Positions 12,292 to 21,812 of a DNA stretch of 22,500 bases are shown here, piece after piece; position 1 is the first letter of the stretch; the number at the start of each line of letters is the position of its first letter. This stretch comes from Glandiceps talaboti. Lineage: Eukaryota > Hemichordata > Enteropneusta > Spengelidae. The stretch covers positions 680,001 through 702,500 of the forward strand of contig NC_135566.1 in assembly GCF_964340395.1 (NCBI RefSeq), written 5' to 3'. The notes beneath the pieces are model-generated. The model was not told where the DNA came from. It searched no databases and saw nothing but the letters and a program-made list of their open reading frames with translations. The position numbers and the translations under genes were made by a program.

Positions 12292-13592
12292 CTAAAATAT
12301 AATATTGATCCAGTACTTATCTCGCTTCTGCTTCAGTTCTTTGATTTTTTCAGTTCTCTTTTTAAATGTCAAACAAGTACTGAATCAATAAGACGTTGAA
12401 AACAAACAGTGCACAAAAAGGAAAAACATGAGGGCTTGAAAAGAAAAATGTCATTCTCTGAAAAATAGTGGATTTGAAGAACTTAGAAGGTTTGTCTGAA
12501 TAGGTGATTAAGGGAAAAGAAAATTATGTTATTATTTTTGTAAGAGCCAAGTGCACTTTGAATGAATGAAAGCAAAGTGTTGAGTTTTCTATCAACACTT
12601 CATATTACTATAAGTACTTAATAGATGTATTTATCAAGAATAAGTAAACAAGTTGGAAATGTTGTTTCTTTGTAATTTTCTCATATTATTTGCCAAACAT
12701 ATCTGCCAAACATATCTGATGTTTTAAGAGAGATTTTAAATGTATGCTATGGAATGGCCACACATATATGATTTGTATACAGTGGTGATTCCTCAAGTAT
12801 ATGCTGTAACAACTACAGACTATAAATTTTATTATATAGCAAACAGTTACTGAAGTAAACACAATAAAACACAAACTAGAAATAACTGCCATATATATAT
12901 ATAACACATTAACGATATAAAAAACACAGTAACTATAGTAACCACAATGAACAAATGGGAATGTAAGTTTTCTGCGAGTTACACAGTGTATGTAGACAGA
13001 TTCATTGTTATTTCTACTTATGGGTTGTAGTGAGTGGTTACGTAGCTTAGCAGAAAAAAACGACAACTCTTTTGAGTACAGTGTCTGAAATTCTTTAGTT
13101 TCTATGATGCTTAGAAAAATACTGAATTTCATCAGTTCATTTTGCTTGCAGTTTAGTGGCTTATTACCATCCATTGATGGTTTGTCAGTTTTGACATTTT
13201 CTATCGCTTTATATTCGTACAAACTTCAGATTTCATTTTAAAGTAAAGCATTATGATTATTGCACTAGCTGATTCAGTCAGTGGTTGTCAAATGGTGATG
13301 ATAGAGACTATGGAATGTAAACAGTTAGCTGTATAAGGACTTTGATATGATTTTAAGTACGAGTAGATTTATTGGGTAAATCCCCTTGTAATGTCAGATT
13401 GAACAGTGTATGTATTCACTAGCATAGAGCTTTTAATTCTTTACACGGATTCATGATAATTTCATGACCAGAAGAATTATGACTGAATGACTGCAATCCA
13501 GGTGTGGTACATGTAATGATGTATCAGTACATATAAATACTTGTTCAGGGTTTAGCTGCATTGTGTCTAGAGCTCTGCAGACAATCAGTTCT
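12292..13592. other. AT-rich non-coding stretch
   Basis: It contains a 178-codon minus-strand open frame (12686-13222) rich in Cys, Tyr, Ile and His, without domains or good splice sites; judged chance. No other feature seen. Confidence 0.4.
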
Positions 13593-13593
<1 letters not shown>

Positions 13594-13629
<36 letters not shown>

Positions 13630-13655
13630 GCATGCACACACAAACAAACACACAG
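13594..13655. repeat. (CA)n microsatellite
   Basis: CA repeats with a GCGCATG interruption and a CAAA-rich right edge. Confidence 0.95.
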
Positions 13656-13981
13656 AGATTGGAAATTCACTGTTTGCCTTCATAGGATGGTAGACATGTG
13701 TTTACTTTTCTGATTAGTTTTCAATCCATAGTCAGAATCGGTATTTATCAACTAAGCATGCACAGTCATGATTTGATTACAATGTGACCTTGTGTTTAAT
13801 ATATTAAACATGAGATAAAAAAATACCACAATATGTTTGAACTATGTTATAATTTAAAGTTATTTCATGCCATTTCTCAGTCTACACCAAAATGGTATCT
13901 TAGCAACTGACCTGACTATTTATTAAAGTTATTGAGCCATCATGAAAATCTCATGAAAATGTCAAAATCAAGTTTTTCTAG

Positions 13982-14086
13982 TTCATCACAGACGATGATG
14001 ATGATGATGACAATGATGCTGCTGCTGCCATTGACACGCAGTGGCCACCTAGCCTACAGGCTGCTGGGCCACAGTGGAACCAGTAA
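13982..14086 (+). CDS. Candidate terminal exon with acidic and poly-Ala run (unidentified)
   Basis: Acceptor CAAGTTTTTCTAG|TTC (or an internal TCATCACAG), then 34 codons: an Asp run (DDDDDDDND), AAAA, and a tail IDTQWPPSLQAAGPQWNQ before TAA at 14084. The Trp/Pro/Gln tail ending at a stop just as GC content falls is suggestive. The same DNA also forms a GTGGCC...GGCCAC hairpin, and the opposite strand is open too. No upstream exon was identified and the family is not recognised. Confidence 0.28.
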   Translation, partial: FITDDDDDDDNDAAAAIDTQWPPSLQAAGPQWNQ

Positions 14087-14268
14087 TTTGTAATACTAAC
14101 TTGTACTAAGTACATACATATATCCTTAGGGGAACTTTTGTCTTCTACATGAGAACTTGTTTCTAAAAGTATATTGTTACTCAAGCAGAGTCAGAAAATT
14201 ACTGAGAATAATTGAAAATTTTGATCAGTCTGGTCGACAGTGTCAGCATAATGTATTATTATACCTGT

Positions 14269-14420
14269 ATTACCTTGCTATGAGGGCACTAGTAGTAGTA
14301 GATGACTATTACCCAGAGGGCTTATGCAGCAACATTTCCCAAGGCTGAAATTCAAGGGAAACAGTGGCAATATGAGGGGTAATATGATGTCTACTAGTGC
14401 CCAAGTAAAGCCAGGCAATA
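14269..14420. repeat. Imperfect inverted repeat, ~70-bp arms (foldback-like)
   Basis: Left arm motifs ATTACC, GGGCACTAGTAG, ATTACCC and TTTCCC recur inverted, in order, in the right arm (14353-14420), around a 12-bp loop. It has several mismatches and a 5-bp indel. It could be a small MITE or a decayed hairpin element. Confidence 0.5.
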
Positions 14421-15033
14421 AGTGTTTTATAACACATTCTTAGGCAAGTATTCTTTCCATATAGTCAAGTCAAATCACATCACCGAAAAGACTCCTTTGC
14501 TGAATGCTACCCCTTTGCTGCATGACCATTGCCCTAGGGTCAATAGAATACAACTAGTACATGCTGTATGCAAATAGAGGTCACTATGGGTCACTAGTCC
14601 ATCCCATGTGACATGATCTAAGCCAGTTACTGAAGGCTATATGAAAACAATGTGTTATCAAGTTTTGATAGGAGCCATTTCATGACTGAATAACAGTTTT
14701 TTTTTAAATATGGGCCCTGAAGCCTAAAATCATCCAGTCTTCCAAGTAAAGGTTCTATGGTTTCAGTTAATAAATACAATAAATAATACTGTGCGTGAAT
14801 TTTTACTGAAAATATATTATAATTCTTTATTGAAGGCACAGCTTGTGTTGGAAATTAATCAAGGCCACAGATATACATGTATATGGCTGCATTATATTGT
14901 CATATCAGAATCCATTGTCAGTGATATTTTAATCCTAAATGTAATCTCAAAGAAATATTTCAATATTTTGTTGTGTTTTTATACAAGAAAAATAGAACAT
15001 GTCAAGCATTTTGGGTTAAATTTGTACAAATAT
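14421..15033. other. AT-rich non-coding stretch
   Basis: No gene recognised. Short direct repeats CCTTTGCTGAATGCTACC/CCTTTGCTGCATGACC occur at about 14490-14527. Confidence 0.4.
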
Positions 15034-15152
15034 AAGTGTCAAGCTTACATTCAACTTGAATTACAAATAAAGACTGGAAGTGTCAAGCTTACATTCAACT
15101 TGAATTACAAATAAAGACTGGAGGTGTCAAGCTTTCACTCAACTTGAATTAC
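15034..15152. repeat. 44-bp tandem repeat, 2.7 copies
   Basis: Units begin at 15034, 15078 and 15122 with AAGTGTCAAGCTTACATTCA (third copy AGGTGTCAAGCTTTCACTCA). The first two copies are identical; the third is partial and slightly diverged. Confidence 0.95.
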
Positions 15153-15391
15153 TCAGAATATAGGAAATTGAAAAAAAGCCTTTTTGTAAGATGTCATCCA
15201 TAATGGTTTCACAAGGACATTCAGTACAATATATGAGTTATGGATCATGAGAACTGTTATTTTTGAAATCAATTATGGCACATACATGTAAATATATATA
15301 CGTGTGTCTATTTTGTTCATGATTTTTAGTATGATTTACTGCATGGGTTCATTCACTAATGTCATTACAATCTAAAAATTCTGTACAGACA

Positions 15392-15436
15392 ATCAATTCT
15401 TCAAAAAATATGTCACATATTTTTTGAAGAATTGAT
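15392..15436. repeat. Perfect hairpin, 22-bp arms with 1-nt loop
   Basis: ATCAATTCTTCAAAAAATAT plus GT (15392-15413) is exactly mirrored by 15415-15436 around a single C at 15414. The run of six A in one arm gives six T in the other. It lies about 40 bp left of the ATACAT array. Confidence 0.95.
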
Positions 15437-15477
15437 ATCTAATCATGTCAGTTCAGTGAATGGTTCATGCAGTAGTG

Positions 15478-15611
15478 TACATACATATACATATGTATAT
15501 ATATATGTATATGTATATATGTGTATGTATATGTATATGTATATGTGTATATTATACACATATACATATACATATACATACACATATATACATATACATA
15601 TACATACACAT

Positions 15612-15646
<35 letters not shown>

Positions 15647-15783
15647 ACATAATTTATACAAGTGTACATATACATATACATATACATGTACATACACATA
15701 TACATATACATGTACATACACATATATACATATACATATACATAATACATATACATATACATATACATACACATACACATATA

Positions 15784-15816
<33 letters not shown>

Positions 15817-15868
15817 TCATAATACATATACATACACATATATACATATACATATACATATACTTATA
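15478..15868. repeat. (ATACAT)n / (TATATG)n array, partly self-complementary
   Basis: About 390 bp of hexanucleotide-like TACATA repeats. The first ~70 bp are in the TATGTA sense and the rest in TACATA, so the left end can fold back on the remainder around a centre at about 15552 (TATATTATA). The Tyr/Ile/His/Met open frames on both strands are artefacts. Confidence 0.95.
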
Positions 15869-16125
15869 CATTTACATAATTATGTCTTCTGCATTACATT
15901 TTCATTTTACAGTTTAAATTTCATCATGTGTTTGATTGTTAGTATTTGTATTTATTACTGTATTGTGTTTTTTGTGTGTATATCATTATGTGTTTAACAT
16001 GTAATTTTGAGCAAAATAAAATAAAATACACTATTACTAATTACTATACTATACAACATACATACGTGTAGATTTTGTACATGGTTTTCTGTATGTCTCT
16101 CTAATAAATGACTTCTACTACATAC
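15869..16125. other. AT-rich spacer, nothing recognised
   Basis: Contains a short (AAAAT)n stretch at about 16014-16027. No gene or element was seen. Confidence 0.4.
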
Positions 16126-16266
16126 AGTGTGCCAAATTAGCTCTATTTGTGATGAGTATTTTCTCTCTCGACTGATATCAGGTGCAGGTTGTATTTTCTG
16201 TAACAGCTCATGTTGTAAAAAGGAGAAGTTGTGTATAGTAGGTTTAGATGACACAGTCTCTCTCAA
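16126..16266 (-). CDS. Weak candidate internal exon (unidentified)
   Basis: A minus-strand open stretch with plausible coding composition, including QHELLQKIQPAPDISRERKY and SSQIELIWHT, ends at a GTATGT donor (16125). A better acceptor than the frame's left limit is TTCTCCTTTTTAC...TTACAG, which would shorten it to about 16126-16197. No homology is recognised and no partner exon was found. Offered only as a lead. Confidence 0.18.
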
Positions 16267-16617
16267 ATCATATTATTTTCTTATTTCTTTGAAGTGATGA
16301 TATGTTTCGACATTGCTGCCAGTCAGATTAATACTGTTTGTTTCTCTACTTGGACGATATTTTCCATCAGCCACAAGTTAAGACAAAACTGCAAACTTTC
16401 TTAAATGATTTGAAAATAAAAGAAACACAACAAAATTTATAAAAAATTTACTATTTATAAGGTCAACAATTTTAAGGACTACATAATATTTGATTTATGA
16501 TTTGTTGTAAAAATAATAATTTTTATATCTTTATGTTATATTTTTTGTAATTTCTTGATTTCCATATTAGTTTTGTGCATTTTTTTATGAAATGCCATAA
16601 AATGATTATCGTTTATA

Positions 16618-17188
16618 CCCAGAAGGTGAAATTTGCATATATGACACAAAAAAGAATAACTGAGCGGGTGCGAGGTCATTATTTGTGGCATATGTGCAAA
16701 TAAGTCTGGTATATATTTTACAAGTAGAACCCCAAGTGAGTCTTATCAAACCCCATAATATACTAAACTTTGAAAATATGGGGGAATACTTGAAATCACA
16801 TACAAACCTGCAACACCACAGGTAGGTATTGGTATCACATCATTTGGGTGATTCCATTGCAAGGTAGGGGAATAATTCATCTTGATGTATGACAGCATCA
16901 ATTTCTTTTGAATATGTAATATATTAAGAACATAGCACATTTCCTAAAATCTTTAACATAGAAAGCTATAATAGAAAAAAAAGAGGAACTATTGGCTGTG
17001 GAGATCATTTACTTAACCATTGCCGTCACATTTCCAAATTAGCTCTATTTTACTTTAAAAATTGGCAATAAAATGAATGAATGAATGAATGAATGAACAT
17101 TTATTAACGTAGTATTACTAGTAATGAACATTTCTACTGACAAAGTCAAAAGATTTCTCAGAAGCGATTCCCAAATTTTTGCTGACTT
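16618..17188. repeat. Foldback left arm, outer unique segment
   Basis: Inverted copy of 21238-21753. The two are highly similar, differing by scattered substitutions and a few small indels (e.g. AATAAGTCTGG against AATATTAAAGTTTGG). The left arm carries one 60-bp insertion (17037-17096) absent from the right. Confidence 0.85.
17037..17096 (+). mobile_element. 60-bp insertion with (AATG)n tail in the left arm only
   Basis: The right arm reads CACATTTCCA|ACATTTATT without a break at 21330/21331. The left arm has 60 bp inserted at that point, ending GGCAATAAAATGAATGAATG and more AATG units. A short body with an AATAAA-like signal and a tandem 3' tail resembles a 5'-truncated LINE/SINE copy. The family is not recognised. 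Confidence 0.55.
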
Positions 17189-17775
17189 CTCATCAGCATT
17201 GTCAGGGGTGTACAACGTCTCGTCAGCATTGTCAGGGGTGTACAACGTCTCATCAGCATTGTCAGGGGTGTACAACGTCTCATCAGCATTGTCAGGGGTG
17301 TACAACGTCTCATCAGCATTGTCAGGGGTGTACAACGTCTCATCAGCATTGTCAGGGGTTGTACGACATCTCGTCAGCATTGTCAGGGGTGTACAACGTC
17401 TCATCAGCATTGTGAGGTGTGTACAACATCTCGTCAGCATTGTCAGGGGTGTACGACATCTCGTCAGCATTGTCAGGGGTGTACGACATCTCGTCAGCAT
17501 TGTGAGGTGTGTACAACATCTCGTCAGCATTGTCAGGGGTGTACGACATCTCGTCAGCATTGTCAGGGGTGTACGATGTCTCGTCAGCATTGTCAGGGGT
17601 GTACGACATCTCGTCAGCATTGTCAGGGGTGTACAACGTCTCGTCAGCATTGTCAGGGGTGTACGACATCTCGTCAGCATTGTCAGGGGTGTACAACGTC
17701 TTGTCAGCATTGTCAGGGGTGTACGACATCTCGTCAGCATTGTCAGGGGTGTACGATGTCTCGTCAGCATTGTCA
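17189..17775 (-). repeat. 30-bp minisatellite, left arm (~19.5 units)
   Basis: The plus-strand unit is approximately TCGTCAGCATTGTCAGGGGT plus GTACAACGTC or GTACGACATC. The five outermost units are almost identical. A 31-bp variant (GGGGTTGTACGACA) lies at about 17341-17371, and GTGAGGTGTG variants occur twice. On the minus strand the array stays open as a decapeptide repeat TPDNADE(M/T)(S/L)Y. Confidence 0.97.
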
Positions 17776-18438
17776 ATTCTGCTTGTGCCACTTTTAACAT
17801 GCATTGTCTAAACATAGAAACAAATCCTGTATTATCTGTTCAAATATTGTATTAAATATTGTACTTAAATTTATAAACTATACCTAAATTTCACTATTTC
17901 ACTCTCATAAGACCACTGAGGCATGAATCTAGTCAAATAGTCGAGCTTTTTTTCCTACTCATTTGTTACAAAATATGTCACTCTAAGAACACCTAAAATA
18001 TGATTAATTCTTGTATACCGCTGTAATAATATTTTATTAACTTCAATATTTCATTCTCATAATATTCGTACCATAATTACCATAATGGCATACATTCTTT
18101 GATGTTAATAACACTGCAATAATTCCTGAATTAAAATCTACTTTAAAGCAACAAATATTCCAAAATATTTTGATATTTAATACAATTTTGATAACCAATT
18201 ATGGAGTCTGAATTAGTGAAATTCCAATATATGATGGAGTAGTCAACTGTTGTGATCATTATGATGGTGACCCCAATACCTGAAACTAATTGAATATTTT
18301 ACTAAAAAGAAAATATGTCTGATTGTGTTATTTGATGGGTTTTCAAAATTACACACAATCAGACAGGCAGTTGGGCTGGATTGCAATTTAGCACAGTTGA
18401 ACAATTCAGTTATGGTCGGCATTGTAAAGTATTTTATC

Positions 18439-18521
18439 TGTATGTATGTATGTATGTATGTATGTATGTATGTATGTATGTATGTATGTATGTATGTATG
18501 TATGTATGTATGTATGTATGT

Positions 18522-18575
<54 letters not shown>

Positions 18576-18595
18576 ATGTATGTATGTATGTATGA
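18439..18595. repeat. (GTAT)n-(GT)n-(GTAT)n microsatellite
   Basis: A GT dinucleotide centre (about 18520-18558) lies between two GTAT blocks. Cys-Met-Tyr-Val open frames are artefacts. Confidence 0.97.
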
Positions 18596-18922
18596 CAGTA
18601 CATGTGTATATGTGAAGAAGTGGAAATAAAAAGCTCTGGACTTATTGTCTGTGTATTTGATGGGGATGTCATTTTAATATCTCTTGGGGAAATTGTTCAA
18701 GGCGAAGTTACATGTATAGAAACATTGATTTGCAAATTATGTAAAAATGTGTTTTTGGTCAATAGACTTCAATATCAAAACCACTCCTCTGAGTTTTAGA
18801 GGAGAATCAGAGTGATGAATGTCCTGCTTAAGGCAGTCTTTGATTAAATCACATTAAATCAAAAATTCCAAATTGACAAATTACTTATTAATCCAAATGT
18901 ATTTTCTGTGCTGCGATGTGAT

Positions 18923-19050
18923 CTACCCCGCCTGCCATTTCCCCACCCCAACACACAGATTATCTACCCTGCCTGCCATCTCTCCACCCCAAGACACAGA
19001 TTATCAACCTCGCTTGCCATCTCTCCCCACCCCCAACTCAGAGAGATTAT
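18923..19050. repeat. 41-bp tandem repeat, three copies
   Basis: Units start at 18923, 18964 and 19005 with CTACCC(C/T)GCCTGCCAT or its variant CAACCTCGCTTGCCAT, and end in CACAGATTAT or GAGAGATTAT. They are pyrimidine-rich and stand out from the AT-rich core. The last copy is 46 bp. Confidence 0.93.
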
Positions 19051-19415
19051 CTTTATCTGTCTTTTTCCCTTATATGGCTTATGGTTGGTACTGTGCTCGT
19101 GTTTTATTACCCTGATCTAGCTCACAAAAAATGTCAACTGTCCACTTGTAACGACACATTGTACATACTGCTAGACTTTAAACTGCCATTTTTTAACAGC
19201 AGTTGTAGCAGTTCTGTCATCTCAATGTTTGTGTGGGCCATGAGTAGATAAAACGTTAGCTGAGCTCCCTAGGTATGTATGAACTGAGGTTCTAACAATT
19301 ATCCTACAAGTTTTACCTGATTTTCTCCAATCCTCTCAAATCTTATCAAAATTACTAGACCTTCTCTTGTCGTGAATTACATTTATTATTGATTCTTATT
19401 TTGTGTTCTACGTTC

Positions 19416-19494
19416 TTTCCGTTACAAGTTGGAATGCGCGTGCATTCTTATGTGATGTAAGTTTTCCGTTACTAGTTGGAACACGCATTCTTAT
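19416..19494. repeat. Imperfect direct duplication (~47-bp period)
   Basis: TTTCCGTTACAAGTTGGAAT at 19416 and TTTCCGTTACTAGTTGGAAC at 19463, each followed by (G)CATTCTTAT. The second copy leads into TATAAAG at about 19491. Confidence 0.85.
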
Positions 19495-20342
19495 AAAGTA
19501 CAGAGTTCACAGAGTTCCCAGTGCAACCTACTACTTTCTTGTATCGTCATTACTATCACTGCTGTTTTCGAACCCCTTTCAATTGTGAGTCAACCACAAC
19601 TCTTGATGTTGTACATTCTAAAGTCTTAGTATTTCAAATCAGCATTACTATAAACTAAATTAAACTCTGTTATTTATAGGAGATAATACGAAACATTACA
19701 TTGAGTCTATAAATAAACAAATAAACTTATCAAACAATACCTTATTGAGGTTATTGAAAACAGAAAAGATTTTGTTAAAACTAATATAGAATAGTTTAGT
19801 GGATAGATTTTCTGACAACTAACATTTGAAGCATATATTTTTATTTTCATTTTATCAATATTCTTACCTCACTTTGGTTTATTTTGTTGTTTGTTCCTGT
19901 ATATGTGTTTTTTACTCGTCATTTTTAGTAGTTTATGTACCGGTAGTTTGATTTTTTGTTAGTGCTGCTCCTAACAATTTTATTGAGCCCCTGATACAAA
20001 AGGGATGCAATAAATAATAAATAATATTCAATTGTTGGGTGCGTACAAAATATTCTTTTCCATCATTGAACTGTATAACATCATTAGTCCAGAGACTTAG
20101 CTATCTGGTTTGACAGTGTTATTTGCCAGATTGAAAAAAGCAAAAAGTGAATATGTTGTGTCAGATAGCATAGTTTATGGGCTAATGTGTACTGTTACAT
20201 GCTCTCACAATTTTACCTAGAGGCGAATCAAATTATATACAGGATGTATGGCATCAAGATTTTCAAGTCATTACATGTTAATGGTCATGTAACAAAATTG
20301 GCCCCAAAATGCTTTAGTTGCAGATTTGAGTAGCTTAAAGTT

Positions 20343-20345
<3 letters not shown>

Positions 20346-20384
<39 letters not shown>
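20346..20384. repeat. (AC)n microsatellite
   Basis: Nineteen or so uninterrupted AC units in the foldback core. Confidence 0.97.
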
Positions 20385-20386
<2 letters not shown>

Positions 20387-20661
20387 CAAGCAGTTCAATG
20401 TATGTAAGGTTTTGTCATGCTAAGGGTCATTTTAAGTTTAATTTTAGTTGAGAAAAAAAGTTGTCTGGCAAATCTATGAAAAAGATTGCTAGAAATATAA
20501 ATCATAACATCACTTCAATGTAGCTACGGAAAATATTTTGAAGGTTTCTTGTACAGCAGGAAATAATGTGTAGAAACATAATTTTGTGACGAGGAATAGC
20601 TAAAATACATTGTTTCTGTTTGAACTTGTATACTTGAGTATATTTCATCTATACTAACCAT

Positions 20662-21237
20662 GAGACGTCATACACCCCTGACAATGCTGACAAGATGTCG
20701 TACAACCCCTGACAATACTAACGAGATGTCGTACACCCCTGACAATGCTGACGAGATGTCGTACACCCCTAACAATGCTGACGAGACGTCGTACACCCCT
20801 GACAATGCTGACGAGACGTCGTACACCCCTGACAATGCTGACGAGACGTCGTACACCCCTAACAATGCTGATGAGATGTCGTACACCCCTGACAATACTG
20901 ATGAGATGTCGTACATCCCTAACAATGCTGGTGAGATGTCGTGCACCCCTGACAATGCTGACGAGACGTCATACACCCCTGACAATGCTGACAAGACGTC
21001 ATACACCCCTGACAATGCTGACGAGACGTCATACACCCCTGACAATGCTGATGAGATGTCGTACACCCCTGACAATGCTGACGAGATGTCGTGTACCCCT
21101 GACAATGCTGACGAGACGTCGTACACCCCTGACAATGCTGATGAGACGTCGTACACCCCTGACAATGCTGATGAGACGTCATACACCCCTGACAATACTG
21201 ACAAGATGTCATACACCCCTGACAATGCTGATGAGAA
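20662..21237 (+). repeat. 30-bp minisatellite, right arm (~19 units)
   Basis: Consensus GACGAGACGTCGTACACCCC then TGACAATGCT: the same unit as the left arm, in inverse orientation. It is open for 208 codons (20660-21286) as TPDNADE(M/T)SY repeats followed by a unique tail KSAKIWESLLRNLLTL and a stop in the outer arm. The 31-bp variant (TCGTACAACCCCT) is the second unit from the inner edge. Coding is unproven; three-fold unit length and low stop content suffice to keep it open. Confidence 0.97.
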
Positions 21238-21753
21238 GTCAGCAAAAATTTGGGAATCGCTTCTGAGAAATCTTTTAACTTTGTGAGTAGAAATGTTCAT
21301 TACTAGTAGTAATACTACGTTAATAAATGTTGGAAATGTGACGACAATGGTTAAGTAAATGATCTCCACAGCCAATAGTTCCTCTTTTTTTTCGACTTGT
21401 AGCTTACTATGTTAAAGAATTTAGGAAATGTGCTATTTTCTTAATATATTATATATTCAAAAATAATTGATGCTGTCATACATCAAGATGAATTATTCCC
21501 CTACCTCGCAATGGAATCACCCAAATGAGGCGATACCACTACCTGCCTGTGGTGTTGCAGGTTTGTATGTGATTTGAAGTATTCCCCCATATTTTCAAAG
21601 TTTAGTATATTATGGGGTTTGATAAGACTCACTTGGAGTTCTACTTGTAAAATATATACCAAACTTTAATATTTGCACATATGCCACAAATAATGACCTC
21701 GCACCCGCTCAGTTATTCTTTTTGTGTCATATATGCAAATTTCACCTTCTGGG
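21238..21753. repeat. Foldback right arm, outer unique segment
   Basis: Inverted copy of the left outer segment, ending CACCTTCTGGG then TATA. It is shorter than the left mainly because it lacks the 60-bp AATG-tailed insertion. Confidence 0.85.
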
Positions 21754-21759
21754 TATATA

Positions 21760-21771
21760 TCTGCTAGCAGA
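21760..21771. other. Short palindrome TCTGCTAGCAGA next to the element's right end
   Basis: A perfect 12-bp palindrome six bases outside the terminal GGG. It has no counterpart at the left flank, so it belongs to the flanking DNA. Confidence 0.6.
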
Positions 21772-21812
21772 AACACCTGTGTTTGATCAAACCCCAAAGT
21801 ATACAATAGGCA

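Larger units (their letters stand above)
17776..20661. other. Core of the foldback element, no transposase seen
   Basis: Mostly AT-rich unique sequence. It contains the GTAT, 41-bp, duplicated-segment and AC repeats listed separately. Open frames are below 100 codons or lie in repeats. No RNA gene or exon was recognised. Confidence 0.5.
16618..21753. mobile_element. ~5.1-kb foldback-type element with minisatellite-bearing inverted arms
   Basis: The ends CCCAGAAGGTGAAATTTGCA (left) and its inverse ending CACCTTCTGGG (right) are flanked by TATA at 16614-16617 and 21754-21757, a possible target-site duplication (TA or TATA). Inverted homology continues for more than 1 kb. It runs through GAGCGGGTGCGAGGTCATTA, CAACACCACAGGTAG/CAACACCACAGGCAG, GAGGAACTATTGGCTGTGGA and GCGATTCCCAAATTTTTGCT into a 30-bp minisatellite in each arm. 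The core (17776-20661) is unique AT-rich DNA plus simple repeats and has no transposase-like frame, so the element is probably mobilised in trans, if at all. The architecture resembles Foldback (Drosophila) and TU (sea urchin) elements, whose long inverted repeats also contain tandem units. Superfamily not assigned. Confidence 0.72.

Noticed and set aside
12686-13222. 178-codon minus-strand frame
   Set aside because: Cys/Tyr/Ile/His-rich composition typical of AT-rich non-coding DNA, with no domain, no convincing splice sites and no promoter.
15443-15871. Several overlapping frames of 60-142 codons on both strands
   Set aside because: Artefacts of the ATACAT array; open in many frames because the unit lacks stops.
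17189-17775. CRISPR-like array (about 20 regular 30-bp repeats)
   Set aside because: Repeats are directly head-to-tail with no unique spacers, in a eukaryotic context with an inverted copy 3.5 kb away.
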